Positions 10,540 to 21,195 of a DNA stretch of 64,000 nucleotides are shown in pieces (within the stretch, counting starts at the first letter, position 1; every line of letters starts with the position of its first letter). Both the position numbers and the translations under genes were made by a program. Location of the stretch: NCBI GenBank assembly GCA_033558025.1, contig JAUCEF010000018.1, positions 4,836,001 through 4,900,000 on the forward strand. Reading direction: 5' to 3'. Below the pieces are notes generated by a model, which was not told where the DNA came from, searched no databases, and worked only from the letters and a program-made list of their open reading frames with translations. This DNA is from Phytophthora sp. 'mugwort'. Taxonomy: Eukaryota > Oomycota > Peronosporomycetes > Peronosporales > Peronosporaceae.

Positions 10540-12144
10540 ATGACTGGCCTGGAGACGAAGCCGCTGCTGCCCCTGGGCAATGATGACTCGCTGCACAACG
10601 GCGAGTCGTACGCGCGTCGCCTGCTGTCGATCCCGCGGGAGGTCATCCCGCTTTCCCTCTTCTCGTTTGGGGGGCCACCGGCTCATCTTGCGCTTGCCCA
10701 CGATCGATTCGTGTGTACGTGCATCAATAAGCACACATAATCCCCCGCACTCTGCGACAAGAACTAAGATAAATACTGCTGTATGGACACAGACAAACAG
10801 AAGTGGCTCACGGATGAAAGGTTCCTAGAGGTGTTGTCCATTGCCTCGGCCATTCCCGGACCATCATCGACGATGGTGCGAAATTTGTGTAGAACTTTGA
10901 GCTCAAGGCGGCAGACTGACACAAATTCAATAATAACTTGCTGCAGACGATCGCCGCTATGGGGCTGTTCCGTGCTGGACCACTGGGCGGGTTACTTGCG
11001 CTGTTCTTCTGGGTTCTACCTGGGTGGATCACCCTGACGATCGCAGGCTTCGGTGCCAAGTCATATCTTCAAGGTCCGATGAGAAGCTCGTAAATGCACA
11101 AGTCGGGATTACCACTGATTCTTGCGTTATTGTTTCATATAGGTGGCCTGCCCGTGTGGTTGATTGGTCTGGCACCGGCTGCCGTGTCAATCGTCGCGAT
11201 CGCGGCTGTCAGATTGTGGCAGAAAGCATGCGAGGACGACTTGGCTAAGAACTTTGTAGCCTCAGTGTCTGCTTGTGTGATTCTGGCTACACAAGGCATT
11301 TCTTCATTGATCTTCCCAGCAGCTATGGCAACAGGTGGCCTCACCATATTGGTCTCAACGATGTGTGGCTATTCACAGCCTCCGATCTCCAACGATCGAG
11401 CCCTCTCTAGCCACCTCGAGAGGTAATGTACAATGGTGCTACTGCGATGACACGATTAATAATTTCTAATGAGTTTCTATTTATTACTGTAGGCAAATAG
11501 GAATCCATCCGATTGCTGGAGTCCTGATTGTGCTCTCTTGGCTGGTTGTTCTGGTGCTACTTGCAGAGTACCATCCACAGGACGGCGGCGAGCACTCGCC
11601 CCTATCGCTTTTCTACACTTTCTACTGGATCGGCTCCATCATTTTTGGGGGCGGTCAAGTGATGCTTCCGATGCTGCTGAACGACGTTGTGATGGCTGGA
11701 TGGGTCTCTAAGGAGCAGTTCTTGATCGGCCTCGCGCTGGTGCAATCTATGCCAGGACCGTTATTCAACATCTCGGCATATCTTGGCGCGCTCATCTACG
11801 GCATTCCAGGGGCTATCGTTTCAAGTGTTGGTCTATTCGGTCCTGGCATCATTCTTTTCTTTGGTTTGCTCCCACTTTGGGAACGCGTGCGCAACAACAA
11901 AAGTCTGAAGATCTTCCTGTCCGGCGTCAATGCATCCGCGACAGGGCTCATTGTGGCCTCCTTTTTCCTGTTGTGGGACAAAGCGGTACACACTAACGCA
12001 AGTGCGTCAGTAGGGCTCGCGACGGCGTTGATGGTTGGTGTGTTTCGAGTGCCTACATCGATTGCCATTATTGTGGGAGCCCTCTTGGGCTTATTGCTCT
12101 CCTCGAAGGTGTTTGATCTCGGCCAGAAGGATTTCTGCAGCTGA
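10540..12144 (+). CDS. Chromate transporter family (CHR) membrane protein
   Basis: Predicted polytopic plasma-membrane transporter of the ChrA/CHR family, which exports chromate or related oxyanions by proton coupling. My model has five exons: 10540-10714, 10793-10875, 10947-11073, 11143-11422 and 11493-12144. It gives 438 residues and all splice phases agree. The N-terminal half has the family signature SLFSFGGPPAHLALAHDRF, a KWLTDERFLE stretch, IASAIPGPSSTM and MGLFRAGPLGG. The C-terminal half repeats the fold with FGGGQVMLPML, WVSKEQFLIGLALVQSMPGP and ISAYLGALIYG. Two homologous halves are normal for long CHR proteins. The ATG at 10540 is preferred over an upstream GTG. An initiator-like motif precedes it. 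The 3' neighbour, the GH72 gene, is convergent. The substrate is inferred from the family only. Confidence 0.85.
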
Positions 12145-12752
12145 TGTGGAGGAATGCTTGTAGGTAGGTGCTACGGTCATTCACAAGTGGCATTAACGGC
12201 TGGAAATCATCCTCCGCGTGGTTCATGATAATATCTACAAACATCTTCTAACAAGCATCAAGAAATTAATCCTTTTTTTTCTTCGCTGTAACAAGACTTT
12301 ATTCCTGGCATGTTTTAGGTAATTACCTGAAGTGAGACAACTACTAAAACTTTAAGCCTGCGAGCGGCTGAGCAGTTGTAACTATCGGCTCACATCATAC
12401 ATTTACGTCGCTTCTTTTCGTCGTCGTGCCCTGCAGTGCAGTGTCTGCATCTTCTGACCTTCATCGCCATGAAGCCTTTCGCCGTCGCATTATCGTCAGG
12501 CCACTTTGGGAGCTGAAGATCCAGCTCAACGCAACGCTCGACCTCCTGACGTGAACATGTACAACACAACTTCCATCGCCAGTCTGAGCTATTAAAGTGA
12601 TCTGCTACTTCAGCACCCGCACATACCAGGACTGGACATCATCGCCCCGCAAATTTCAAAATAGAAGAGTTGTTTTTTGTTTGGATTTGATGAAAATATA
12701 TATATATATATGTTTACGTAATGATCATGATTTTGACTGTGCGCTTCGGCTT
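12145..12752. other. Intergenic between convergent genes
   Basis: About 600 bases between the transporter stop and the GH72 stop, presumably both 3' untranslated regions. It contains a short TA-dinucleotide run near 12698-12709. I see no gene. Confidence 0.5.
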
Positions 12753-14429
12753 CTACGACCATTGACTGACTATCATTGCAAAAGCCGAAACAATGAGGCT
12801 GACAACAACTCCTTCATATCGAGAAGCGACTCCAGACTTTGTCACTGTGCCAGAATCGGTGCCGCTACTCGAGTTGATTTCATCCAATTGCAGAGACCCA
12901 TCTTGGCGGGAAGGAAGGTTTGGACACTGGTATCGCGCTTCTGCCATCATCAGACACGCTTCACTGCTTGATGAATCTCCCTCCCAGATGAAGTCACTCA
13001 AAATTGGTGAGCCCTTGGGGCAAGTGGATGTTTCGGCATGGTTGGGAGGGATTTTGTAAGTGTTCAGAGTTGGCTGATTCGAGCCGTGATACGTCGCATA
13101 CGCTTCCTTGAGGAACTCGAAATTTGGAAAACGCTCGTACGTGCAGTTCGTGCCTGCGTCCGTGCAATGTTCCGGCGAAAAGTAGCCCAACCCGTAATTC
13201 TGCGGACCGTACGTCTTGAATGGGTAGGGAGACGAAGCCATCGAGTTGGCATTCTCTGTCGAGTACTCGAAGGCGATGCCGCCAGCAAAGTAGTCACTGT
13301 ACTCTGGCAGGTTCATGAATTTGGCGTCATGGAACGTACGCTGCGCCTCATAACCGTCCACTGTGGGGAAGGACGTACTGACGCAGCCGAACTCAGTGAG
13401 TACGACGGGAATAGAGTAGTCGTAACTCTTGAAGCTGTCACGTAGCAGGTTAAAGCCCGTGGCCTTGGTGGGATCTGAGATGTCGTCGCAGTGCACGTAC
13501 GTGTTGATGCCGTACCATTGCGCATTTTCGAGCTCGTCGCTCTTATCGGTGCGGCAGTTGTAGTATTGCGCGTTCTCGTCTCGGTCGGTGTCGGCCACGA
13601 CGAGGCCCACGGGCACCTGGCGAAGGTTGGGACATGACTGGATGAAGACGCGCATGTCACGGATGAACTTCTTCTGACATGGCGCGTTCCACGTCCAGGG
13701 GTTTCCTGCGGTGCGGTGGTTGATCTCGTTGCCTCCACTGAACGCCATGACGTTGTCATAGCGCGCGAACTCTTTAATGATTTTCTCTCCACGCGCCTTG
13801 TAGGACGCGGGGTAGCAAGCGGGTGCGGCGTCGGCCGTGATCTCGCAGCCTTCGCAGTTGGCTCCAAGGTCCACGACGACGTAAATGCCCTCGGCCTGCA
13901 GCGCACACATGAAATCGGTGTGATCAACGTCGGGATCGACAGCGTAGAGTCGGATGACGTTGGCTCCGAGCGCTGTGAAGTGTGGTATGTCTCGCTGCCA
14001 GATGTGTTTGAAGTCATTGGAGAAGAGGTCGAGGTTGTTTTTATCGAGGAGTCCGGTGTTGGGTCTCGGGTAGTAATTTATGCCTCGAATAGCGAAGTAA
14101 TCTTTCGTGACGGAGTCGAAGAAGCGGTTGCCTTGGATGAGGAGAGGACTGAAGGAGCTGGTATAACCAGCTTCATTACTTTCGAGGTCTTGGCTGCTGC
14201 TCGGACTACTTGTTTGAGCGGATGATGATGTCGTAGAAGCTGTCAATTCGGGAGTCACAGCAGATTCAGGGATCGCATTAGGAGGCTCGGTATCTGCTAG
14301 AATGCTCAGTTCTGGGAGGCTTGACGACCCAAAGAGGGAATCTAATTGTGGCTTGGCAGTGACACACGTATGAACTGCACTAATAGTGATGACAGCTACT
14401 AGACACCAAGTCTTGATGGTCTTGACCAT
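12753..14429 (-). CDS. GH72 1,3-beta-glucanosyltransferase, GPI-type
   Basis: Single-exon gene of 558 residues. The enzyme cuts and rejoins cell-wall beta-1,3-glucan chains at the plasma membrane (GAS/GEL/Phr family). A signal peptide (CLVAVITISAVHTCVTA) and a Ser/Thr-rich linker (about 40-85) precede the GH72 domain, which starts near residue 100 (GNRFFDS, then YFAIRGINYYPRPN). The acid/base Glu lies in FSGGNEINH (about residue 235) and the nucleophile Glu in VVLTEFGCVS (about 346). A Cys-containing segment follows (EHCTDAGTNCTYERFPNFEF). The C-terminus has a Ser-rich stretch and a hydrophobic tail (VVVSLIVSAFAMIVS) that looks like a GPI-attachment signal. The frame is open further upstream only through a TTG, so I start at the ATG at 14429, which gives the signal peptide. 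A shortened pseudogene copy lies at 22440-23000. Confidence 0.92.
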   Translation of the reverse strand: MVKTIKTWCLVAVITISAVHTCVTAKPQLDSLFGSSSLPELSILADTEPPNAIPESAVTPELTASTTSSSAQTSSPSSSQDLESNEAGYTSSFSPLLIQGNRFFDSVTKDYFAIRGINYYPRPNTGLLDKNNLDLFSNDFKHIWQRDIPHFTALGANVIRLYAVDPDVDHTDFMCALQAEGIYVVVDLGANCEGCEITADAAPACYPASYKARGEKIIKEFARYDNVMAFSGGNEINHRTAGNPWTWNAPCQKKFIRDMRVFIQSCPNLRQVPVGLVVADTDRDENAQYYNCRTDKSDELENAQWYGINTYVHCDDISDPTKATGFNLLRDSFKSYDYSIPVVLTEFGCVSTSFPTVDGYEAQRTFHDAKFMNLPEYSDYFAGGIAFEYSTENANSMASSPYPFKTYGPQNYGLGYFSPEHCTDAGTNCTYERFPNFEFLKEAYATYHGSNQPTLNTYKIPPNHAETSTCPKGSPILSDFIWEGDSSSSEACLMMAEARYQCPNLPSRQDGSLQLDEINSSSGTDSGTVTKSGVASRYEGVVVSLIVSAFAMIVSQWS

Positions 14430-14815
14430 TGCCAAGCGAAGAAAGATTGTCTCTTTGAGTGCGTATTTCACTGGAAATTGGATAGTGGCATGTAGCAACG
14501 ATCTCTTTTAAGCATCGGGACGCTTCCGTTTTGTACGCCCAGTGCCGCGAACCATGTGAGATTGCGAGATTGCTCTGAACAGCAAGTTCCACTTCTCTAA
14601 ACGCTGCCATCTTGTCAGGACACCAGCCGCCAATTGCGATGGTGTAGGCGTCTGGTGAAGGTGGGCAACACATCTCATGTGTCGAAACCCCCCGAAAGCG
14701 CGTGGAAGACAGTTCATAGTCACTACGACGCCTGTATTTATGGCTTATGGTTGCTGGTGTAGCTCACTCGTGCACCGCTCTTCGTGGGTTACTTCGGTGA
14801 AAATTCCCCGTTACC
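14430..14815. other. Upstream region of the GH72 gene
   Basis: About 390 bases between the GH72 start and the end of DGAT2, both on the minus strand. It should contain the GH72 promoter and the DGAT2 3' end. I see no clear core element and no other gene. Confidence 0.4.
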
Positions 14816-16224
14816 CTACGCAACGACTTCTAAAGCTGGGCGCACCTTTAAGTTCAGATATTCGGGAATGATGTTCTTGTAGTAGTGTTTTTCGTGTTCC
14901 CTGTAGAGATTTTCCAAAGCGTTTTGGTAGAGCTTCTGGTACTTTGCAACATCCGCATCGCTTGGATTTTCCACGACCGGCACAGGAATTGGAGTGCCTG
15001 TAACGACATGCAACGGGACAGCACGAGGAAAAATTCCCACGGGACATCCAAACCAACCCGTTCCGAGAACGATTGGGGGCGAGAATTTGAACTTCGCCAG
15101 GACGATTTCTTGCAACTTGCGAAGCAACGAGCCTTGACAATTAGGGGCCTGCCGTGGAAAGCAAGAATATACCATTAGGCCTCGATGATCGTCACGCTTG
15201 CTCAGACCAATTGCATTACCTGGAAATATAGGTCATTCTCGCCAAACACAAAGACTGGAACTAGTGGCGTCCCAGTTCGCAGGGCTAGACGAAATATTCC
15301 CTTGCGTTTCGTGAGCGTGATGTTGTTTGTTCCAGGATGAGCATCCAAAGCCTGTGCAGAAGCAACTTCTGTGATTTCTCCAATGTAATTCCAACAGCTG
15401 TACGACGTATTATCCATATCGCGTACCTCGGCAGCGCCTCCAAGCAAAATAGCAACCGAACGGTTTAAAGTGAGAGCTGCACTTAGCGATCGGAAACTCG
15501 CGTCGATGAATCCAATGCCTAGTAGGAGATCTCTCCAAAAAGGAAGGAAGAAGTTCGAGCGGATCTGTACAACATTCGACATCAGTAAGCGTAGTAAGAA
15601 GCTTCAATTCAGGTGAATGATACCGTTGCGATAGCGATATCCAAGTTGTGGTTCTTCTGCGAGAATCCAACGGTATCTGCCGCCTTCATGCATAAAGCAC
15701 TTCAGTTAGAACAAAGTCGTTATACGTGACTGAAGCCCGCTGCCTTACGAAAGTGAGCCACGCGCTGAATCCGATAACCCCGTGCGGGTGGATGACGAAG
15801 ATATAGCGTTTTCTTGCATCAAACTGGGATTCTTGGTGAAGAGTGAGCGGGAAATACTTGCGAAAGGCCTCCCACCACCTATACAACATATATAGATATG
15901 TCAATAAATCCTCCCATTTTTCCTATCGGTATCTGTTCACTCTTACCAGCCGCGCCGTAAGCACAGCCACGGACGTCCACGTCCGTTGAACACAACCTCG
16001 TCAAAACAACACGCCCACACACAAAGCTGATACATTGGCACAGTAAGTTAAGTACGCTATTGGTAAGTACCAGGTAATAAACCATTAAGCACCCGTACCG
16101 CGGCCTCCAGAGCCCAACCCATGGAACCGACACTTAGCAGCAAAACGTTGGCGAGAACACTGCCAAAAATGAGTATTACGACGAACACCACGCCAGGGGC
16201 CGGGAAGAACGATCCAGATGTCAT
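14816..16224 (-). CDS. DGAT2: Diacylglycerol O-acyltransferase type 2
   Basis: ER-membrane enzyme that makes triacylglycerol from diacylglycerol and acyl-CoA. My model has seven exons: 16224-16099, 16026-15947, 15878-15749, 15683-15624, 15564-15427, 15351-15220 and 15148-14816. It gives 332 residues with all phases matching. A hydrophobic N-terminus (GVVFVVILIFGSVLANVLLL) is followed by FNGRGRPW and WWEAFRKYFPLTL. The hallmark HPHG is in YIFVIHPHGVIGFSAWLTF. AADTVGFSQKN, then SNFFLPFWRDLLLGIGFIDAS, NRSVAILLGGAAE, KRKGIFRLALRTG and PVFVFGENDLY follow, and the C-terminal PVVENPSDADVAKYQKLY block is typical. Length is normal for the family. Intron 5 (15426-15352) is 75 bases with no in-frame stop, so it could be retained. 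The ATG at 16224 is chosen because it gives the membrane segment and fits phase 0 splicing. Confidence 0.88.
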
Positions 16225-16501
16225 GCGTCTTAGCTAATCGGTGAATGCAGGCGAACGCGCCGGGTTCGAAAACCTGGTGGCTACACCGGTCGTGAGAGTC
16301 GTGAGAGTGCCATATTATTTTAATGCATCATTAAGAGCACGCGGTTTTGCCCAATTGCACGGCGGTAAGACACGAAATGCGACGATTAACGTCACGCGCG
16401 GCCAATCACTTACGCGACAGTAGGGTGACGCCTCCTGCTGTCACCGCCATAGTGACACACGTCTCGTCAGTCTTCTGTCAGTCTTTTCCCTTGCGCAGGA
16501 G
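16225..16501. other. DGAT2 upstream region up to the pogo-like element
   Basis: About 280 bases containing the DGAT2 promoter. No gene seen. The pogo-like element is inserted at its far end. Confidence 0.4.
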
Positions 16502-16503
16502 TA

Positions 16504-16528
16504 CACCGACGGACAGAATGCAACTGCC
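16504..16528 (+). repeat. Left terminal inverted repeat of the pogo-like element
   Basis: Pairs with 18205-18229 with one mismatch over 25 bases. Confidence 0.8.
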
Positions 16529-16805
16529 GACAAAACTAACTGCCAGTCAACGTAAAACGGGCGTGAATGATAAAAGACGATGTGCATACCTATTTTATCA
16601 ACCAATCAAGTCACTCAAAAGCTTGGTTTTATTCGTCCGGATAGCCGCTAATTCTGTGCCAGTCACTTCGTAAAATGGAGGCAGCCGTCAAGCCCCCCTC
16701 GGAGCCCGACTCGGCGCTGCAGCCCCCCGCTCCCCGGAGCCCTCGACAGCCGACTCGGCGCTGCAGCGCGCAGAAGAGTCTGCCATTGCGCTCCTCGTTG
16801 ACGAG

Positions 16806-18110
16806 GTGTTTTCCCAGTCTACACAACGTCGAATGCATTACTCTATGAAGCAGAAACGGCATGCACTTATAGCAACAGAAGGTCTCAGTCGGCGCGAAGC
16901 TGCAAGGTCGCAAAAAATTCCGCGGTGGATTCTCAGTGGATGGCAGAAGAAGAAGAGGACATATTTGCGTTCAGAGGCAGCGAGAAGACGTTTTCCCGAG
17001 CGCCCGGACGCCCCCAGATCATCCCATCTAAAGTGGAGTTCATCACACTCATGAAGGACACTCATCGTGAGAGCCGGCCCCTCACCGCCGCCATCATGGC
17101 TTCCTACGTTCATGACGAGCACTCGGCGTGGCTGGAGGACTACACCAAGGGAAATAAGGACACATTCACGGCATACGAATCTTCGTTAAGGCTGCTACGC
17201 CGTTTCGCATACCGACACGGCTTCGTGCAGCGTGCTCCGCAGGTTTGAAGGTAACAATTATACTATAAAGCTACTACTATACAACTGATGTGTAACTGAC
17301 AAATTGTTTTGTGCTGTATTGCTTTCTATAGGAAAACTCCAAGACTTAGAAGCTGTTCGAGACGAGTTCGCTCTATTTTTTAGGCCAATTATAGCGGTTA
17401 TAATGCCAGTGAGGTATTTAACTGCGACGAGATTGGCATTTACTTTGACGCACCACCGGGCAAGTTACTATCGGAAAGGGGCCAATCGTCTGCAAATAAC
17501 CGCCCAGCAGAAGCATTCTGCCAGATTGACTGCTGTTTGCACTATTCGCGGTGATGGTGTCAAGCTCCCACTGCTCTTTATTGTGCGCGGGGAGCAAAAA
17601 GGCATCGTCGAGAAGGAAGAACTGCCGACTTACCCTGAAGGTACGTTGCATTACTTTGAGCATTTTTGATAACTATAGATGGCTGACTGTACTATTTTAA
17701 GCCATGTTTATACTGTTCAGACTAAGGCCTGGATGGAGCCACGGGTGTGGAAGTTTTACTTACGCTCCCTGCTGCAGCCACATATCACTAGGTAATCTCT
17801 ACTGCTTGTTAATAACTTAGAGTGCCATGTATCTGGTGAATCTGAGGCAATTGTCTTGGAGGAGCTCATGGCAGTGCTCCGGCCATTGCCGAAAACCTCT
17901 ACCTCCGTATGCCAACCATTAGATGTAGGCATCATGGGGCCTTTGAAGGCGAAGCTGAAGGCTTCGTGGTTGCCCGAAAAAGCTACCGCTACAACTGCAA
18001 AGGAAAAACGTATAGCGACGATAAAGCTTGTAATTTTTTTCCGGCCTGGGATCCATCGAGGCCGACACAGTCACGAAAGCGTTTAACAAGGCGCTCAAAA
18101 CCGACTATAA
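16806..18110 (+). pseudogene. Pogo/Fot1-like DDE_1 transposase, broken
   Basis: The transposase of the enclosing element. The N-terminus has a helix-turn-helix region (KRHALIATEGLSRREAARS). 17033-17240 adds a second segment (FITLMKDTHRESRPLTAAIM) ending in LRLLRRFAYRHGF. The first catalytic Asp is in a CDEIGIYFDAPPGKLLS block (about 17425-17480), which lies in a different frame from RLQITAQQKHSARLTAVCTIRGDG. The second acidic block is degraded (LECHVSGESEAIVLEEL near 17825-17870), followed by STSVCQPLDVGIMGPLKAKLKASW and then decay. An intron-like gap (about 17249-17335) or frameshift separates the first two parts. Non-functional as it stands. Confidence 0.7.
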
Positions 18111-18204
18111 AAACACAACTGCCTCTTCGTAATTCATTGCTGTTGCAAATCTTGAAAATAAAAACGCTGTCGCTACCTGACAGCTGTTTCCACAAAGTAA
18201 GGGT

Positions 18205-18229
18205 GGCAGTTGCATTCTGTCCGTCAGTG
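18205..18229 (-). repeat. Right terminal inverted repeat of the pogo-like element
   Basis: Reverse complement of the left terminal repeat, followed directly by TA. Confidence 0.8.
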
Positions 18230-18231
18230 TA

Positions 18232-18872
18232 TGTCGATCATAACGAGAAGCCACGACCAAGACGTCGTTACCATGTTCACAGCCCCTTTCGCCGAGAAAA
18301 TGGGAAGTGGGGCGGCAATAGATCCGCTCTATCAAAACGTTTTAGAGTGCCAGGTTGCTTTTCCATAGCGATGAAGTTTCACTTATCCATATTCTTGATG
18401 CAGCGTACTTCGAGCCTGAACACTTCATAAACACAACCAATATCCACACTCCAATCCGTCACATCACCTCAGTACATATCAGCTAAGAGGGCTGTCCATA
18501 TAGAAATCGATCGTTTTTTTCTGCCTATTTTTTCCTTTGAAGTAGCGCAATAAAAAGCAGGGTGCCAAAAGCACCTCTTTATAACGCGGTAAAACTAGCG
18601 GCACCTCATTCTTTGGGCGGAGACTGATTATTTGGCATTGAGGGGCGAAGGCGGGTGGACATGGAGAAATCGCTGGTATGTATAATATCCACGCTATTCG
18701 AACCAAGAGTAGAATGCTCCATTCTCTGACTGCTAGCTCCACCAATGAGAGCGGTGTGTTTCAGTATTTTTGTCCAATCATTTGAGCTTGTGAAAAATTG
18801 CGATGTACCAGCCAATCCGACCATATTTAGTTAGAATATTTTAAAAATATTTATTATTCAATACAAAACTTC
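18232..18872. other. Spacer between pogo-like element and second Crypton
   Basis: About 640 bases. No gene or clear repeat identified. It may include the 5' non-coding end of the Crypton that follows. Confidence 0.35.
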
Positions 18873-21087
18873 ATGTTAATGCACATTCTAAAAATATCCG
18901 ACGTTTCTGATCTAGCGGCGGTAGTTGCGCCTTTACAAGTAGAAGAAGACTGCAGAGCAAGAGTCATGTCCATCGCGTCGCTGGCCCCTACCAACAGCAA
19001 GAAGGCGAGGGTGACGGCGATAAAAAATTTTACGGCATTTTTGGAGGGGGAGGACATGACATTGGATTCAGCACACAAGCTTATCGACGCTGACAAGACA
19101 GGTAAGGTACTTAGAATTATGCTAGACAAGTATGCATATTCCCTTGCTAGACCGTCGAACAAGGTCCGCTGGACAAATACATGTCTTGTCTACTTTGGTA
19201 ATGTCAAGAACTGGCTGCTAGACAAGTATCCACAGCAGACGGCTATAGTCAAGCCCCAGCTACAAAAGGATTTTCTGGGCTCGGAAAATTCTGTACCAAG
19301 CGCGAGGACGGTGGCTTTGAAAAGAAAGCACCTCCATGCTCCAAGCAAGACCTGGAAAATATCGTTATGTTACTTTATACCTCTGACTCTGCGGATAGCG
19401 TTTACCTAGATGCGTCCCTAGTAGTGATGATGTAGTTTTTGTATAGGCGCAGCTCTGATGCAGAGACAACTCGAGAAGCAGCAGCTCTCACTGCTACCTG
19501 GTAAGCTATTGCGTTGTTAATGCTCTATGTCGAGTCTGCAAACCTGACTCGTTGCTGTACTATTATGTGGAGTACTCTTCCCCAGATTCAAGCGTGTGAA
19601 GGCGGCTATATTACAGGGCGTCTCCTTGTTTAAGGACCCGCCTGCTTCTTAACCTGTCCATTACTTAGCTTGGCTGCCGCTCTTACAATGCAAACGGCGC
19701 CCAGCAAGAGGTTCTTCCCACAGTTCCTGGCCACGAAGCGAAGTGCAGTAACGTGAGCGATGTGGAAGAGCTCAGCCTCGTTGAGCTGCTCGAAGCAGAC
19801 GATAGTACGGAGTCTTCACAGGGTGCGCAGCAGTCCACCGTCAAGCGCGCAGCCCCTCGCACAAGCATCCGTGAACCGCTTGCCGGTTAGAGTGAAGCAA
19901 ACAGCACAAGACAGGCAAATAAAGCTTACCGCTGGGCTCATCTCGCACTCCTTCCGCCGTGGTGCAGCCATGCACGCCAATGATGGAAGCGTGGCAGAAA
20001 ACTGATTATTAAGCGTGGCGGCTGGCAGCTGGATCGTGTGAACAAGGCGTTCGAGTACATGCTGGGGACGACACAGGCGGATCAAAACGTGGCCCGGGTG
20101 TTGAGCGGGTGGAGCCCCAAGAAAGGCGCCCGCCTTTCCTCCTTCCATGCCCTCGATCACCCGATCCGTGACCGCGCGACGAAGTTCAAGGCACTGCTCT
20201 TCGGGCAGTTTAATGGCCTTTGCTGATACCGCGCTCAACCTAGACGAGGATGTCGCGGAGTGCTTGGTGGCGACGCTGATCATGCACAACCCCGATCTGC
20301 TGCTGCTGTGCTGGCCGAGACGAGCGCACTTGCCAGCAGAATGGGCGAGGCCATGGCGACACAAGCCATTGGAGAAGCGGAGGTGCTAGCCTGGGGTGCT
20401 GCCATTCGTCTCGCCTTCGATCCCCCCAGAGGAGACCAGCCCTCCTGAAGACAGTAGCGAAATCACGGCGGTGCTTGATCTGGTGAAACACCAGTCGAAG
20501 CAGATCGAGGTCCAAATTCTGCAACACAAGAGGCTCGAAAAGCGAATGCTAGCCATTGAGACGCACTTACGCACGCAATTGGGTGAGCAAACACCAAGCA
20601 CACGGCCTGGCGCTGGCCAGCAAGCTCCCACACCAACTCCGCAGCAGGGCTCAAGCCATACGCCCGAAGAAAAAGGGATCGCAGTCGCTGTCGGGAGTGT
20701 GGTACGAGTGGTTCACAGCCGAGCCACGTGTGTATGCGTCGCGCTCTGTGAAAAATGACCACGTTGTACGAATTCAGACACTCCGTAGGGTTTATGGTGT
20801 TCTTCTTATCAATGGGATTCGCGCTGGACAAGGCGTCTGCTGCCTTCAAAAGCAAGGTGCTGGGCATTGGGGAGAAGGCACAGAAGAGCACCCTTGAATT
20901 CTTGAAAGCCAATAGCTCTTCAGCACTTGCAGCAGGCACCGCACTCAAAGCCCTTCGCAAACTTCACAAGACAGGGAAGCTTGACATGCACATAGTCTGG
21001 TTCCGCGAACGCGTCGCCACTGGAACCGTTGTTGACACCACTCCTGCTTATTCGATTCCGGCGTTTATTCGCCTCCGCCCCAAGTAA
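18873..21087 (+). pseudogene. Second Crypton-type tyrosine recombinase, a different family
   Basis: A decayed element gene in several frames. 18873-19409 gives a SAM-like N-terminal recombinase domain (KKARVTAIKNFTAFLEGED, then RWTNTCLVYFGNVKNWLL). 19683-20225 holds the catalytic part: LISHSFRRGAAMHAND (the HxxR box), RGGWQLDRVNKAFEYMLG (the Tyr in FEYML) and VARVLSGWSPK. A coiled-coil-like segment follows (VKHQSKQIEVQILQHKRLE). The C-terminal domain at 20640-21087 (WYEWFTAEPRVYA, YEFRHSVGFMVFFL, ALKALRKLHKTGKLD) resembles the GCR1-like tail of oomycete Cryptons. Stops and frameshifts near 19410, 19890, 20005 and 20225 inactivate it. It is not closely similar to the relic at 102-2134, but resembles the one at 62165-63640 in layout. 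Confidence 0.65.
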
Positions 21088-21135
21088 TAGCTTACATACA
21101 ATAATGCACAATAACACGATCCATTGTGAAAAGAA

Positions 21136-21195
21136 GACGATGACCGGTTTTGAACCGGCCTGTAGCAAGCTGCTCCTCCACCAAGAGGCACCGTC
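21136..21195 (-). ncRNA. tRNA-like sequence next to the second Crypton
   Basis: On the minus strand, GACGGTG at the 5' end pairs over seven positions (one G-T) with CATCGTC at the 3' end. A five-pair T stem with loop TTCAAAA and an intact B box (GGTTCAAAACC) precede it. TTTT follows within about ten bases downstream, as for a Pol III terminator. The D arm is weak, the anticodon arm is shortened, and total length is only 60 bases. It is therefore tRNA-derived rather than a working tRNA. It lies 48 bases beyond the last Crypton codon. Confidence 0.5.

Larger units (their letters stand above)
16502..18231 (+). mobile_element. Pogo-like Tc1/mariner element with TIRs and TA flanks
   Basis: Inverted terminal repeats match: 16504 begins CACCGACGGACAGAATGCAA and the right end, read in reverse from 18229, begins CACTGACGGACAGAATGCAA, continuing for about 25 bases with one mismatch. 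Both ends are flanked by TA (16502-16503 and 18230-18231), the target site of this superfamily. The element is about 1.73 kb and contains one degenerate transposase gene in the + orientation. Confidence 0.8.

Noticed and set aside
13313..14225. Long open frames (up to 234 codons) overlapping the GH72 gene in other frames and on the other strand
   Set aside because: They are shadows of the well-supported GH72 coding frame, rich in Arg/Ser/Thr and without motifs.
14430..14498. N-terminal extension of the GH72 protein by 23 residues
   Set aside because: It depends on a TTG start and would bury the signal peptide.
17909..18430. Plus-strand frame of 173 codons across the right end of the pogo-like element
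   Set aside because: It runs over the terminal repeat and out of the element in a frame different from the transposase, so it is chance.
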